This document shows, in pieces, positions 54,522 through 62,215 of a stretch of 64,000 bases of DNA. Under the pieces are notes generated by a model that saw nothing but the letters and a program-made list of their open reading frames with translations, had not been told where the DNA came from and did no database searches. The translations under genes and the position numbers were made by a program. The first letter of the stretch is position 1; every line of letters starts with the position of its first letter. Source of the stretch: Dechloromonas hortensis. GTDB lineage: Bacteria; Pseudomonadota; Gammaproteobacteria; Burkholderiales; Rhodocyclaceae. Location of the stretch: assembly GCF_009469765.1 (NCBI RefSeq), contig NZ_SSSQ01000015.1, positions 1 through 64,000 of the forward strand, read 5' to 3'.

Positions 54522-55399
54522 GCGTTTCTCCTGTTGCGTGCCTCGGCTATCCCGGCCTCAATGGTCGGGTATGCGAGACGTAGTTTGAGTTCTTTTTTCA
54601 GACGCCGATTTCCGATCCGCCGCGATTCGCGCATGAAAGACATCTGCATCGGCGACAACTGGCCGGCGGCTTCCTGCCGGCTCAGGCGGTGCGGCCGTGG
54701 CAAGGCGAAGGCATCGGCCACCCGGTCGAAATAATCCGCCATTTTCAAATCGGAATCATCGACCACATTGTAGGCCCGGTTGGCCGCGCCGTGGCGCAAG
54801 GCAGCGACACAGGCGGCAGCCAGATCATCGGCATGAATGTGATTGGTGAACACATCATCCGCCGCCTGTAGCGCCGGCAAGCCTTTTTGCAAACGCTCGA
54901 CGGGCAGGCGGTCGGCCGCGTAAATGCCCGGCGCACGCAGGATCGAAACCGTCACGCCGTTGCGCCCACCCCATTCGCGCAGGCAATGCTCGGCATCGAC
55001 ACGGCGGGCGGCCCGCGCGCTCTCGGCGTTCAGGCGGCGCGTTTCGTCAATCTGCGCCCCGCCACAATCGCCATAGACCCCGGTCGTACTAACGTAAATC
55101 AGGCGGCGTGGTAGACTTTTGGCCTTGCCCAAAGCCGCCAGCAAATGCCGGGTGCGCCGGTCGAGCCGCCCTTCGGTCGGCGGCGGTGCCAGATGCAGGA
55201 CTAGATCGGCCAGGCCAGCCAGACGCGTCAGGCTGACCCGGTCGTCGAGGTCGGCGAGCAGCGGCCGAGCCCCGGCGGCACGCCAGGCGGCGGCCCGGCC
55301 AGCATCGCGCAGCAAGGCGTAGACGCAGTAGCGATGGGCAAGGCGGGAGAGAATGCGGCGGGCCACGTCCCCGCTGCCAACGATCAGGATTTTTTGCAC
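54509..55399 (-). CDS. Atypical SDR-family protein (YeeZ-like)
   Basis: 296 residues from a GTG at 55399 (encoding MQKILIVGSGDVARRILSRL); the frame continues upstream into the oppositely oriented reductase, so the start is set here. The Rossmann motif GSGDVA (8-13) and YVSTTGVYGDCGG are clear, but the YxxxK catalytic pair of classical SDRs is not seen, as in E. coli YeeZ. The reaction is unknown. It heads an operon with hemJ and rlmL and diverges from the reductase at 55433. Confidence 0.82.
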   Translation of the reverse strand: MQKILIVGSGDVARRILSRLAHRYCVYALLRDAGRAAAWRAAGARPLLADLDDRVSLTRLAGLADLVLHLAPPPTEGRLDRRTRHLLAALGKAKSLPRRLIYVSTTGVYGDCGGAQIDETRRLNAESARAARRVDAEHCLREWGGRNGVTVSILRAPGIYAADRLPVERLQKGLPALQAADDVFTNHIHADDLAAACVAALRHGAANRAYNVVDDSDLKMADYFDRVADAFALPRPHRLSRQEAAGQLSPMQMSFMRESRRIGNRRLKKELKLRLAYPTIEAGIAEARNRRNACSS

Positions 55400-55432
55400 G
55401 CCGGCATTGTAGCCGAGCAGTAAGGGGAACAG

Positions 55433-56449
55433 ATGAGCCACCAGATTACGGTCCAGCCTAGCGGCCGCCAGTTTGCCGCCGAGTCCGACGAAACCATCCT
55501 CGATGCCGCCCTGCGGCACGGCCTGACCATGCCGTATGGCTGCAAGGACGGTGCCTGCGGCGCCTGCAAGGGAAAAGTCCTGAGCGGCAACGTCGACCAC
55601 GGCAAAGCCCAGGCCTATGCCTTGAAGGAGGATGAAAAGGCGGCCGGCATGGCGCTCTTCTGCTGCGCCAAGGCCGAATCGGATCTGACGCTGGAATGCC
55701 GGCAACTGGCCTCGGCCAGCGACATCCCGGTCAAGACCCTGCCCTCGCGCATCGAAAAGCTGGAAAAACTTGCGCCCGACGTCATCGAGATGCACCTCCG
55801 CTTGCCGGCCAGCGAACGCCTGCAATTCCTTGCCGGCCAATACATCGACATCCTGCTCAGGGATGGCAAGAGGCGCAGCTTCTCACTGGCCAATGCACCG
55901 CACGACGATGCCGTGCTCCAGTTGCATATCCGCTATGTACCGGGCGGCCTGTTCACCGAACAGGTGTTCTCCAGCATGAAGGTGCGTGACATCCTGCGCT
56001 TCAACGGCCCGCACGGCAGCTTCTACCTGCGCGAGGAATCGACCAAGCCGATGATCATGCTGGCCGGCGGCACCGGCTTTGCGCCGCTCAAGGCCATCGT
56101 CGAGCACGCCATCGCCGAGGAATGCACGCGGCCGATTCATATCTACTGGGGAGCCAAGGCCAAGGTCGATCTTTACCAGAATGCCTTGCCGGAAAAATGG
56201 GCCGCCGCCCACCCGAATATCCGCTATGTGCCGGTCCTCTCCGAACCGGCCGCCGACGATGCTTGGGAAGGACGAATCGGCCTGGTGCACCAGGCGGTGA
56301 TGGCCGACTTCCCCGACCTCTCCGGGCACCAGGTCTATGCCTGCGGCGCGCCGGTGATGATCGATGCCGCCAAACGGGATTTCACCAGCAGTTGCGGCTT
56401 GCCGGAAGAAGAGTTCTTCGCCGACGCTTTCACGTTCTCAACGAACTAG
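55433..56449 (+). CDS. [2Fe-2S] ferredoxin-NAD(P)H flavin reductase (CDP-6-deoxy-glucoseen reductase-like)
   Basis: 338 residues. The plant-type [2Fe-2S] ferredoxin domain has C37, C42 and C45 (YGCKDGACGACKG) and a fourth Cys at 77 or 78. The FAD site RRSFSLANAP and the NAD(P) site GGTGFAPLKAI follow. It moves electrons from NAD(P)H through FAD to the iron-sulfur centre. Such orphan reductases are often named after AscD or phenol/naphthalene hydroxylase reductases; no oxygenase or sugar gene lies nearby, so the acceptor is unknown. A strong terminator follows. Confidence 0.9.
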   Translation: MSHQITVQPSGRQFAAESDETILDAALRHGLTMPYGCKDGACGACKGKVLSGNVDHGKAQAYALKEDEKAAGMALFCCAKAESDLTLECRQLASASDIPVKTLPSRIEKLEKLAPDVIEMHLRLPASERLQFLAGQYIDILLRDGKRRSFSLANAPHDDAVLQLHIRYVPGGLFTEQVFSSMKVRDILRFNGPHGSFYLREESTKPMIMLAGGTGFAPLKAIVEHAIAEECTRPIHIYWGAKAKVDLYQNALPEKWAAAHPNIRYVPVLSEPAADDAWEGRIGLVHQAVMADFPDLSGHQVYACGAPVMIDAAKRDFTSSCGLPEEEFFADAFTFSTN

Positions 56450-56467
56450 GCCGGCCCGGCAGAAACC

Positions 56468-56508
56468 AAAAAAGGCCGCCTTCCCGTTCGGGGAAGGCGG
56501 CCTTTTTT
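56468..56508. terminator. Strong bidirectional terminator between the reductase and the secreted-protein gene
   Basis: An 18-bp perfect inverted repeat (arms 56468-56485 and 56491-56508) with a 5-nt GTTCG loop, bounded by an A-run and a T-run. It lies in the 69-bp gap between two convergent genes. Confidence 0.92.
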
Positions 56509-56518
56509 TCTAAGCAGC

Positions 56519-57151
56519 TCAACGCTGCCAGGCGCAGCCCTTCAACAACTGGCCATTGACGCTGACCGTGGCGTTCCAGCCGAAAGCCGAATCGGCCTTG
56601 ATGTCGCGGCACAAACCGCGCTCGAAGGTCAGTTGCAGCGCATTGCCACCCTCGGCCGATTCCAGGCGATGCTGCTTTCCTTCGCTCTTGAAGGCCACCG
56701 TCGGCACCCGGATATCCGGCTGGCCCTGGCGTTTCAGGACCACCACTTCCTTGCCGACCGCCAGCACCCAGCCCGGCTCGTGGCCCGCCGCACGCCAGCT
56801 TTCATCCTCGCCGCCCGGGAGCTGGCAACGCCCATCGGTATGGGCGAAATTCAGTTCCGAGGCTTTCAGCACGTTGTTATCGAGAACGCCGAGCAGTTCG
56901 GCATAAACCTTCTTGCCGGCATTCAGGCCAACGCCGGCCAGGGCCTGGGTCAAGGCGCCATTGGCTGAAACATCTTCGAACATCGCGTAACTGGGGTCGC
57001 GACAGGGTGAAAAAATCACCTTGTCGCCATGCTTCATCATCTGGCCATAAGCCAGTTTCGGCGTGCCGGCGGCCGGCGTGGGCTCCACCGCCTGCACAGC
57101 GCAGGCAGCGGAGGCGGCCAGAAGAGCAACGAGGAAAGACGGCATTTTCAT
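56519..57151 (-). CDS. Secreted protein with four conserved-looking cysteines
   Basis: 210 residues from the ATG at 57151 (MKMPSFLVALLAASAACAVQ), after which a signal peptide ends near residue 21. The mature part has four Cys (SPCRDP, GRCQLP, GLCRDI, KGCAWQ), probably two disulfides, and ends GWNATVSVNGQLLKGCAWQR, which resembles the C-terminal segment of the uncharacterised COG3650 proteins. Function unknown; a periplasmic role is inferred. Confidence 0.8.
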   Translation of the reverse strand: MKMPSFLVALLAASAACAVQAVEPTPAAGTPKLAYGQMMKHGDKVIFSPCRDPSYAMFEDVSANGALTQALAGVGLNAGKKVYAELLGVLDNNVLKASELNFAHTDGRCQLPGGEDESWRAAGHEPGWVLAVGKEVVVLKRQGQPDIRVPTVAFKSEGKQHRLESAEGGNALQLTFERGLCRDIKADSAFGWNATVSVNGQLLKGCAWQR

Positions 57152-57241
57152 GGTTGGACATACCCGGATGGCAGGAAAGGCGGCCATTGTGCGCCGCCAG
57201 CGGCGCGAAGGGTTTGATCCAGTTGAAAAAAGCAGCCGTCT

Positions 57242-57946
57242 TCACTCGCCGAGATAGGCGGCGCGCACTTTCGGATCGTTCAACAGCTGGGCCGACTCGC
57301 CATTCAGCGTCACTTCGCCGCTTTCCATGACATAGGCCCGCTGACTGACTTCCAGCGCCAGCTTGGCATTCTGTTCGATGAGCAGCGTCGTCATTCCTTC
57401 GGCGGCCACCGCCCGCACCACCTCGAAAATTTTCTGGACCATGATCGGCGCCAGCCCCATCGACGGCTCGTCGAGCAGCAGCAGCTTCGGGCGGCTCATC
57501 AGGGCGCGGCCAATGGCCAGCATCTGCTGTTCGCCACCGGACAGCGTGCCGGCGAGTTGTGTCTCGCGCTCCTTGAGGCGCGGGAAATAGGCGTACATCT
57601 TCTCGATGTCGTTGGCGATTCCCGCCTTGTCGTCGCGGACAAAGGCCCCCATCGCCAGGTTCTCGGCCACCGTCAGCCGGGGAAAGACGCCCCGCCCTTC
57701 CGGAACCAGCGCGATCCCCTTGCGGATGATGTCATGCGGCGGCAAGCGGCTGATTTTCTCGCCGCAGAAATGTACATCGCCGCCGACGGCATCGATGACC
57801 CGTGCGATCGCCTTCAGCGTGCTGGTCTTGCCGGCGCCGTTGGCACCGATCAGGGCGACCAGCTCGCCTTCCTTGACATGAAAGGTAATGCTGCGCACGG
57901 CCTGAATGCCGCCGTAAGCCACGTGGAGTCCGGTAACTTCAAGCAC
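57242..57946 (-). CDS. livF: Branched-chain amino-acid ABC transporter ATP-binding protein LivF
   Basis: 234 residues with GTG at 57946. Walker A GANGAGKTS, signature LSGGEQQMLAIGRAL and Walker B LLLDEPSMGL are intact. It pairs with LivG to power the importer. It overlaps livG by 8 bp and is last in livJHMGF. Confidence 0.95.
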   Translation of the reverse strand: MLEVTGLHVAYGGIQAVRSITFHVKEGELVALIGANGAGKTSTLKAIARVIDAVGGDVHFCGEKISRLPPHDIIRKGIALVPEGRGVFPRLTVAENLAMGAFVRDDKAGIANDIEKMYAYFPRLKERETQLAGTLSGGEQQMLAIGRALMSRPKLLLLDEPSMGLAPIMVQKIFEVVRAVAAEGMTTLLIEQNAKLALEVSQRAYVMESGEVTLNGESAQLLNDPKVRAAYLGE

Positions 57947-58700
57947 CTAGGTAAGCCTCAATCACTCGTTGATCTTTCTGCACCACCGCCGGCACATCCT
58001 CGATGACCAGGGCGCCGTAATCGAGCACGGCGACCCGGTCGCACAGGCCCATGACCAGCTTGACGTCATGCTCGATGAGCAGGATGGTCGTCCCGTCGCG
58101 GCGGATGCCGTCGATCAGGTCGCGCAACTCTTCGGTTTCGGTGGCATTCATGCCCGCCGCCGGTTCGTCGAGGCAGAGCAGCTTCGGTTCGGTAGCCAGG
58201 GCGCGGGCGATTTCCAGCCGGCGCTGGTCGCCGTAGGACAGATTTTTCGCCAGGTCGTCGGCCCGATCCTCGATCCGTACGTAATGCAGCAGGTCGATCG
58301 CCTTCTGGCGGATTGCCGCCTCTTCGTCCCGGGTCGCCGCATTCTGCAGCATGGCGCCGAAAACGCCGGCCTTGGTCCGCACGTGGCGGCCGACCATGAC
58401 GTTTTCCAGCGCCGTCATGTTGCCGAACAGCCGGATATTCTGGAAGGTCCGGGCAATGCCGCGCTCGGCAGCCTGATGCGGCGCATCGGCGAGCAAAGGC
58501 GCGCCGTCGAAAGTGAAGCCGCCGCCATCCGGAATGTAGAGCCCGGTCATGCAATTGAAAAAGGTCGTCTTGCCGGCCCCGTTCGGCCCGATCAGACCAT
58601 AAATCTCGCCGCGCTGGATGCCCAGCGAGACATCGCGCAGCGCCTTGACGCCGCCAAAATGCTTGGCGACCGCCCGGGCCTCGAGCAGCATGTCAGCCAT
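57939..58700 (-). CDS. livG: Branched-chain amino-acid ABC transporter ATP-binding protein LivG
   Basis: 253 residues. Walker A GPNGAGKTTFFNCMTG, signature LSYGDQRRLEIARAL and Walker B LLCLDEPAAGMN are intact. It shares a base with livM at the start (TGATG) and overlaps livF at its end. Second ATPase of the importer. Confidence 0.95.
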   Translation of the reverse strand: MADMLLEARAVAKHFGGVKALRDVSLGIQRGEIYGLIGPNGAGKTTFFNCMTGLYIPDGGGFTFDGAPLLADAPHQAAERGIARTFQNIRLFGNMTALENVMVGRHVRTKAGVFGAMLQNAATRDEEAAIRQKAIDLLHYVRIEDRADDLAKNLSYGDQRRLEIARALATEPKLLCLDEPAAGMNATETEELRDLIDGIRRDGTTILLIEHDVKLVMGLCDRVAVLDYGALVIEDVPAVVQKDQRVIEAYLGA

Positions 58701-59758
58701 CAGGCATCCCCCTGCAATTCACGTTTGCGTTCCGGCGACGGCCACAGGCCGGCCGGCTTGAAGCGCATGACCAGTACCAGCGCCAGGCCGAAAATCAGCA
58801 TGCGCAGGCTTTCCGGGTCGATCAGCATCTTGCCGAAGACAGCCATTTGCAACGGGCCGACACCATAGCGCAGGACTTCCGGCAGGATGCTGAGGAGCAC
58901 GGCGCCGAGGATGACGCCTGGAATGTGGCCCATGCCGCCAAGCACCACCATGGCGAGAATCATGATCGACTCGATCAACGAGAAACTCTCCGGCGAAACG
59001 AAGCCCTGCATCGCAGAGAAGACGCCCCCAGCCACCCCGCCGAAACTGGCCCCCATCGCGAAGGCGAGCAGCTTCAGGTTACGGGTGTTGATGCCGACCG
59101 CCTTGGCGGCGATCTCGTCTTCGCGGATGGCTTGCCAGGCGCGGCCGATCCGCGAGTTCTGCAGGCGCAGGTTGATGATGATGACCAGGATGGCCAGCGC
59201 GACGAGCAGGAAGTAGTACTTCTGCGGTCCACTCAGCGAATAGCCCAAAATCTGCGTCGTACCGGAAAACTTGAAGCCGCCGATCGCCACCGGATCGATC
59301 AGCGTGATGCCTTGCGGCCCGTTGGTGATATTGACCGGCGCATTCAGGTTGTTCATGAAAATGCGGACGATTTCGCCGAAGCCGAGGGTGACGATGGCCA
59401 GGTAGTCGCCGCGCAGCTTCAGGGTCGGCGAACCGAGGAGGACGCCGAAGAAGCAGGCAATCACCGCGCCGATCGGCAGGATCGTCCAGAACGGCCAGTG
59501 CAACCCGAAATGCGGGCTGGCCAGCAGCGCGTAGGTGTAGGCGCCGACCGCGTAGAAGGCTATGTAGCCGAGGTCGAGCAGGCCTGCGAAACCGACGACG
59601 ATGTTCAGGCCGAGCGCCAGGAAGACATAGAGGATGGCGAAATTGAGGATGCGCACCCAAGCCTGGCCGCCCATCGCGGCGACGAAAGGCAGCGCGATCA
59701 GGGCCGCGGCAATCAGCGCGATGCCGAAGGCGGAACGAGGATTAAGCCACTTGCTCAT
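58700..59758 (-). CDS. livM: Branched-chain amino-acid ABC transporter permease LivM
   Basis: 352 residues with about nine membrane segments. The EAA-like cytoplasmic loop IGRAWQAIREDEIAAKAVGI, characteristic of LivM permeases, is present. It forms the membrane pore with LivH and overlaps livH by 4 bp (ATGA). The C-terminus runs a little longer than the core and is basic. Confidence 0.94.
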   Translation of the reverse strand: MSKWLNPRSAFGIALIAAALIALPFVAAMGGQAWVRILNFAILYVFLALGLNIVVGFAGLLDLGYIAFYAVGAYTYALLASPHFGLHWPFWTILPIGAVIACFFGVLLGSPTLKLRGDYLAIVTLGFGEIVRIFMNNLNAPVNITNGPQGITLIDPVAIGGFKFSGTTQILGYSLSGPQKYYFLLVALAILVIIINLRLQNSRIGRAWQAIREDEIAAKAVGINTRNLKLLAFAMGASFGGVAGGVFSAMQGFVSPESFSLIESIMILAMVVLGGMGHIPGVILGAVLLSILPEVLRYGVGPLQMAVFGKMLIDPESLRMLIFGLALVLVMRFKPAGLWPSPERKRELQGDA

Positions 59759-60678
59759 GCGCGGTCTCCGGTCTTTTCGCCAAACAGGCCCGAGGGCTTG
59801 AACATCAGCACGACAATCAGCACGACGAAGGCAAAGATGTCCTGGTAATGGCTACCGAGGAAGCCGCCGGTCAGGTCGCCGATATAACCGGCGCCGAGCG
59901 CTTCGATCAGGCCGAGCAGGACACCGCCGAGCATGGCGCCAGCAAGGTTGCCGATACCGCCGAGGACGGCCGCGGTGAAGGCTTTCAGGCCGAGCATGAA
60001 GCCCATCTGGTAATGGGCGATTTCGTAATAGGTGCCGACCATGACGCCGGCCACCGCACCGAGCGCCGAGCCGATGACGAAGGCGGCGGCGATGACGCGG
60101 TTGATATTGACCCCCATCAGGCTGGCCACCGCCGGATTCTGCGAGGTAGCGCGCATCGCCATGCCGAGCTTGGTGCGATAGACGAGGAAGAGCAGGCCGC
60201 CCATGGTCGCCGCCGAAACCAGCACGATGACGACCTGGACCAATGTGAAATTGGCGCCGGCGAACTCGAAATCCATCTTCGGCAGCAGCGGCGGAAAGGT
60301 CAGGTAGTTGCGCCCCCAGATGATCATCGCCAGATTCTGCAGCACGATCGACATGCCGATCGCCGTGATCAGCGGCGTCAGCCGTGGTGCATTGCGCAGC
60401 GGCCGGTAGGCGATGCGCTCCAGCCCCCAGCCCAGCGCCATGCAGCAGAGGATGGCGGCGATCAGCCCGGCCAGGCCGGCCAGTGCGACCGGCATGCCGA
60501 CCTTGATGAGCAGGCCGGCGACGGTGATGGTAACCAGGGTCCCGATCATCACCACCTCGCCGTGCGCGAAATTGATCAGGCCCATGATGCCGTACACCAT
60601 CGTGTAGCCCAGCGCGACCAGGGCATAGATGCTGCCCTGGACCAGGCCGTTGATGATTTGCTGGAGGAAAATATCCAT
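59755..60678 (-). CDS. livH: Branched-chain amino-acid ABC transporter permease LivH
   Basis: 307 residues from the ATG at 60678 (MDIFLQQIINGLVQGSIYAL); the in-frame ATG twelve codons upstream lies in the intercistronic spacer. About eight membrane segments and the loop LGMAMRATSQNPAVASLMGV identify LivH. It follows livJ after a hairpin and is probably expressed at lower level than the binding protein. Confidence 0.94.
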   Translation of the reverse strand: MDIFLQQIINGLVQGSIYALVALGYTMVYGIMGLINFAHGEVVMIGTLVTITVAGLLIKVGMPVALAGLAGLIAAILCCMALGWGLERIAYRPLRNAPRLTPLITAIGMSIVLQNLAMIIWGRNYLTFPPLLPKMDFEFAGANFTLVQVVIVLVSAATMGGLLFLVYRTKLGMAMRATSQNPAVASLMGVNINRVIAAAFVIGSALGAVAGVMVGTYYEIAHYQMGFMLGLKAFTAAVLGGIGNLAGAMLGGVLLGLIEALGAGYIGDLTGGFLGSHYQDIFAFVVLIVVLMFKPSGLFGEKTGDRA

Positions 60679-60705
60679 TTTGTGTAAGTCGACCGCAGCA
60701 TATGG

Positions 60706-60729
60706 AAACGGCACCTTGCGGTGCCGTTT
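60706..60729 (-). terminator. Hairpin between livJ and livH
   Basis: A perfect 10-bp stem (AAACGGCACC and complement) with a 4-nt loop, 22 bp after the livJ stop. With only a short T-run it likely causes partial termination or protects the livJ 3' end, giving more binding protein than permease. Confidence 0.7.
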
Positions 60730-60750
60730 CTGTTAGCCGTATGAATGTTG

Positions 60751-62091
60751 TTACTTCTTCTCGACTGCTGCCTTGGTGGCCTCAGCCGCGCCCTTTACCG
60801 CCTCGGCGCCGGCCTTGACGGCATCGGCCCCAGCTGCCGAAGCAGCACCGGCGACCGCCGTGGCAGCCTCCTTGACTTCCGCCGCGGCTTCCTTGACGGC
60901 GGCCACTGCGCCACCGCCCAGTGTCTCGACATACTCCAGCTTGCCGCCCTTGTACTGATAGACGGAAATCGCGCCGCCTTTCAGGTCGCCGAATTCGTCG
61001 AACTGGATCATTGCCGTCACGCCGTCGTAATTGGTCTGGCCGATGGCCGGCAGGTACTTGGCCGGATCGACCGAGTCGGCGCGCTTCATCGAATCCGCCA
61101 TCACCATCACTGCGTCATAGACATACGGAGCGTAGAGCTGGATTTCGGCGTTGAACTTCTTGTTGAACTTGTCCTTGAATTCCGGCCCCTTGGCGAGCTT
61201 TTCGAGCGGCATGCCCGGCAGCGAACAATAGTTGCCTTCGGTCGCCTCGCCGCCCAGCTTCATGAACTCCGGGGTACAGACGCCATCGCCGCCGAGGAAC
61301 TTGGCCTTGATGCCGAGTTCCTTCATCTGCTTGGCCATCGGGCCGCCCTGGGCATCCATGCCGCCGAAGAAGACCAGTTCAGCCTTGGTGGACTTGATCT
61401 TGGTCAGGATGGCCTTGAAGTCGGTGGCTTTGTCGTTGGTGTATTCGTTGGCGACGACCTTGAGGCCGGCCGCTTCGGCCGCCTTCTTGAACTCGTCGGC
61501 CAGACCCTGGCCGTAGGCGGTGCGGTCATCGACGACGGCCACCGTCTTGATGCCCTGCTTGACGGCGAATTCGCCGAGCGCCTTGCCCTGCTGGACGTCG
61601 TTGGCCATGACGCGGAAGGCCGTCTTGAAGCCTTGCTGCGTGTATTTCGGGTTGGTCGCCGAACCGGAGATCTGCGGAATGCCGGCGTCGGAATAAAGCT
61701 TGGAGGCCGGGATGGTCGTACCTGAATTCAGGTGACCAATGACGCCATTGACCTTGGCATCGACCAGCTTCTGGGCCACGATGGAACCCTGTTTCGGGTC
61801 GGCCTGGTCATCTTCGGCCATCAGTTCGAACTTGACCTTGGCGCCACCAATCTCCATGCCTTGGGCATTGAGCTCATCGATCGCCAGGCGGGCGCCGTTT
61901 TCATTATCCTTACCCAGGTGGGCCTGCGGACCGGTCATCGGCGCGACATGGCCGAGTTTGACGACCACTTCCGGCTTGCTGATCGGGGCGGCCGGAGCGG
62001 CAACCGGCTTCGGTTCTTCCTTCTGACCGCAAGCGGCGAGAGCAAAAGCAGCGGCAACGGAGAGGGCAACTACGGAAAGCTTGGCTTGCAT
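60751..62091 (-). CDS. livJ: Branched-chain amino-acid-type ABC binding protein with Ala-rich C-terminal tail
   Basis: 446 residues from the ATG at 62091 (MQAKLSVVALSVAAAFALAA), preceded by AGGAGA. LAAC (18-21) makes it a predicted lipoprotein, unusual for a Gram-negative binding protein. The two-lobed domain (about 42-390) has GHVAPMTGPQAHLGKDNENG and FFGGMDAQGGPMAKQM. From about 392 it continues as a 55-residue Ala/Lys/Glu-rich helical tail, absent from typical LivJ proteins. Ligand is probably an amino acid; other uses of this family are known. Confidence 0.93.
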   Translation of the reverse strand: MQAKLSVVALSVAAAFALAACGQKEEPKPVAAPAAPISKPEVVVKLGHVAPMTGPQAHLGKDNENGARLAIDELNAQGMEIGGAKVKFELMAEDDQADPKQGSIVAQKLVDAKVNGVIGHLNSGTTIPASKLYSDAGIPQISGSATNPKYTQQGFKTAFRVMANDVQQGKALGEFAVKQGIKTVAVVDDRTAYGQGLADEFKKAAEAAGLKVVANEYTNDKATDFKAILTKIKSTKAELVFFGGMDAQGGPMAKQMKELGIKAKFLGGDGVCTPEFMKLGGEATEGNYCSLPGMPLEKLAKGPEFKDKFNKKFNAEIQLYAPYVYDAVMVMADSMKRADSVDPAKYLPAIGQTNYDGVTAMIQFDEFGDLKGGAISVYQYKGGKLEYVETLGGGAVAAVKEAAAEVKEAATAVAGAASAAGADAVKAGAEAVKGAAEATKAAVEKK

Positions 62092-62134
62092 CGGTGTTTC
62101 TCCTGATCTCTGGGGGGTTAAAAAGTATGGGCTG

Positions 62135-62163
62135 ATTGTCCGGAGGTGCCGAATAGCTGTCAA
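62135..62163 (-). promoter_or_regulatory. livJ promoter
   Basis: On the minus strand consensus -35 TTGACA (62158-62163), 17 bp and -10 GACAAT (62135-62140, four of six). It lies 44 bp before the livJ ATG, with the AGGAGA ribosome-binding site between. Confidence 0.75.
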
Positions 62164-62172
62164 TAACAAGGT

Positions 62173-62180
62173 GCTATGAT
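62173..62180 (+). promoter_or_regulatory. Extended -10 for the FeeM-PilZ gene
   Basis: TGCTATGAT at 62172-62180 fits an extended -10 (TGnTATGAT) with no good -35. The start would fall a few bases downstream, so the ATG at 62216 with GGAG 9 nt before it would be used. It sits almost back to back with the livJ promoter. Confidence 0.5.
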
Positions 62181-62215
62181 GAATGCAGATATCCGTCTTC
62201 GTGGAGTTGCCCATC

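Noticed and set aside
55400..55840. N-terminal extension of the SDR protein into 55840
   Set aside because: It is antisense to the ferredoxin domain of the reductase, and the Rossmann motif begins right after the GTG at 55399.
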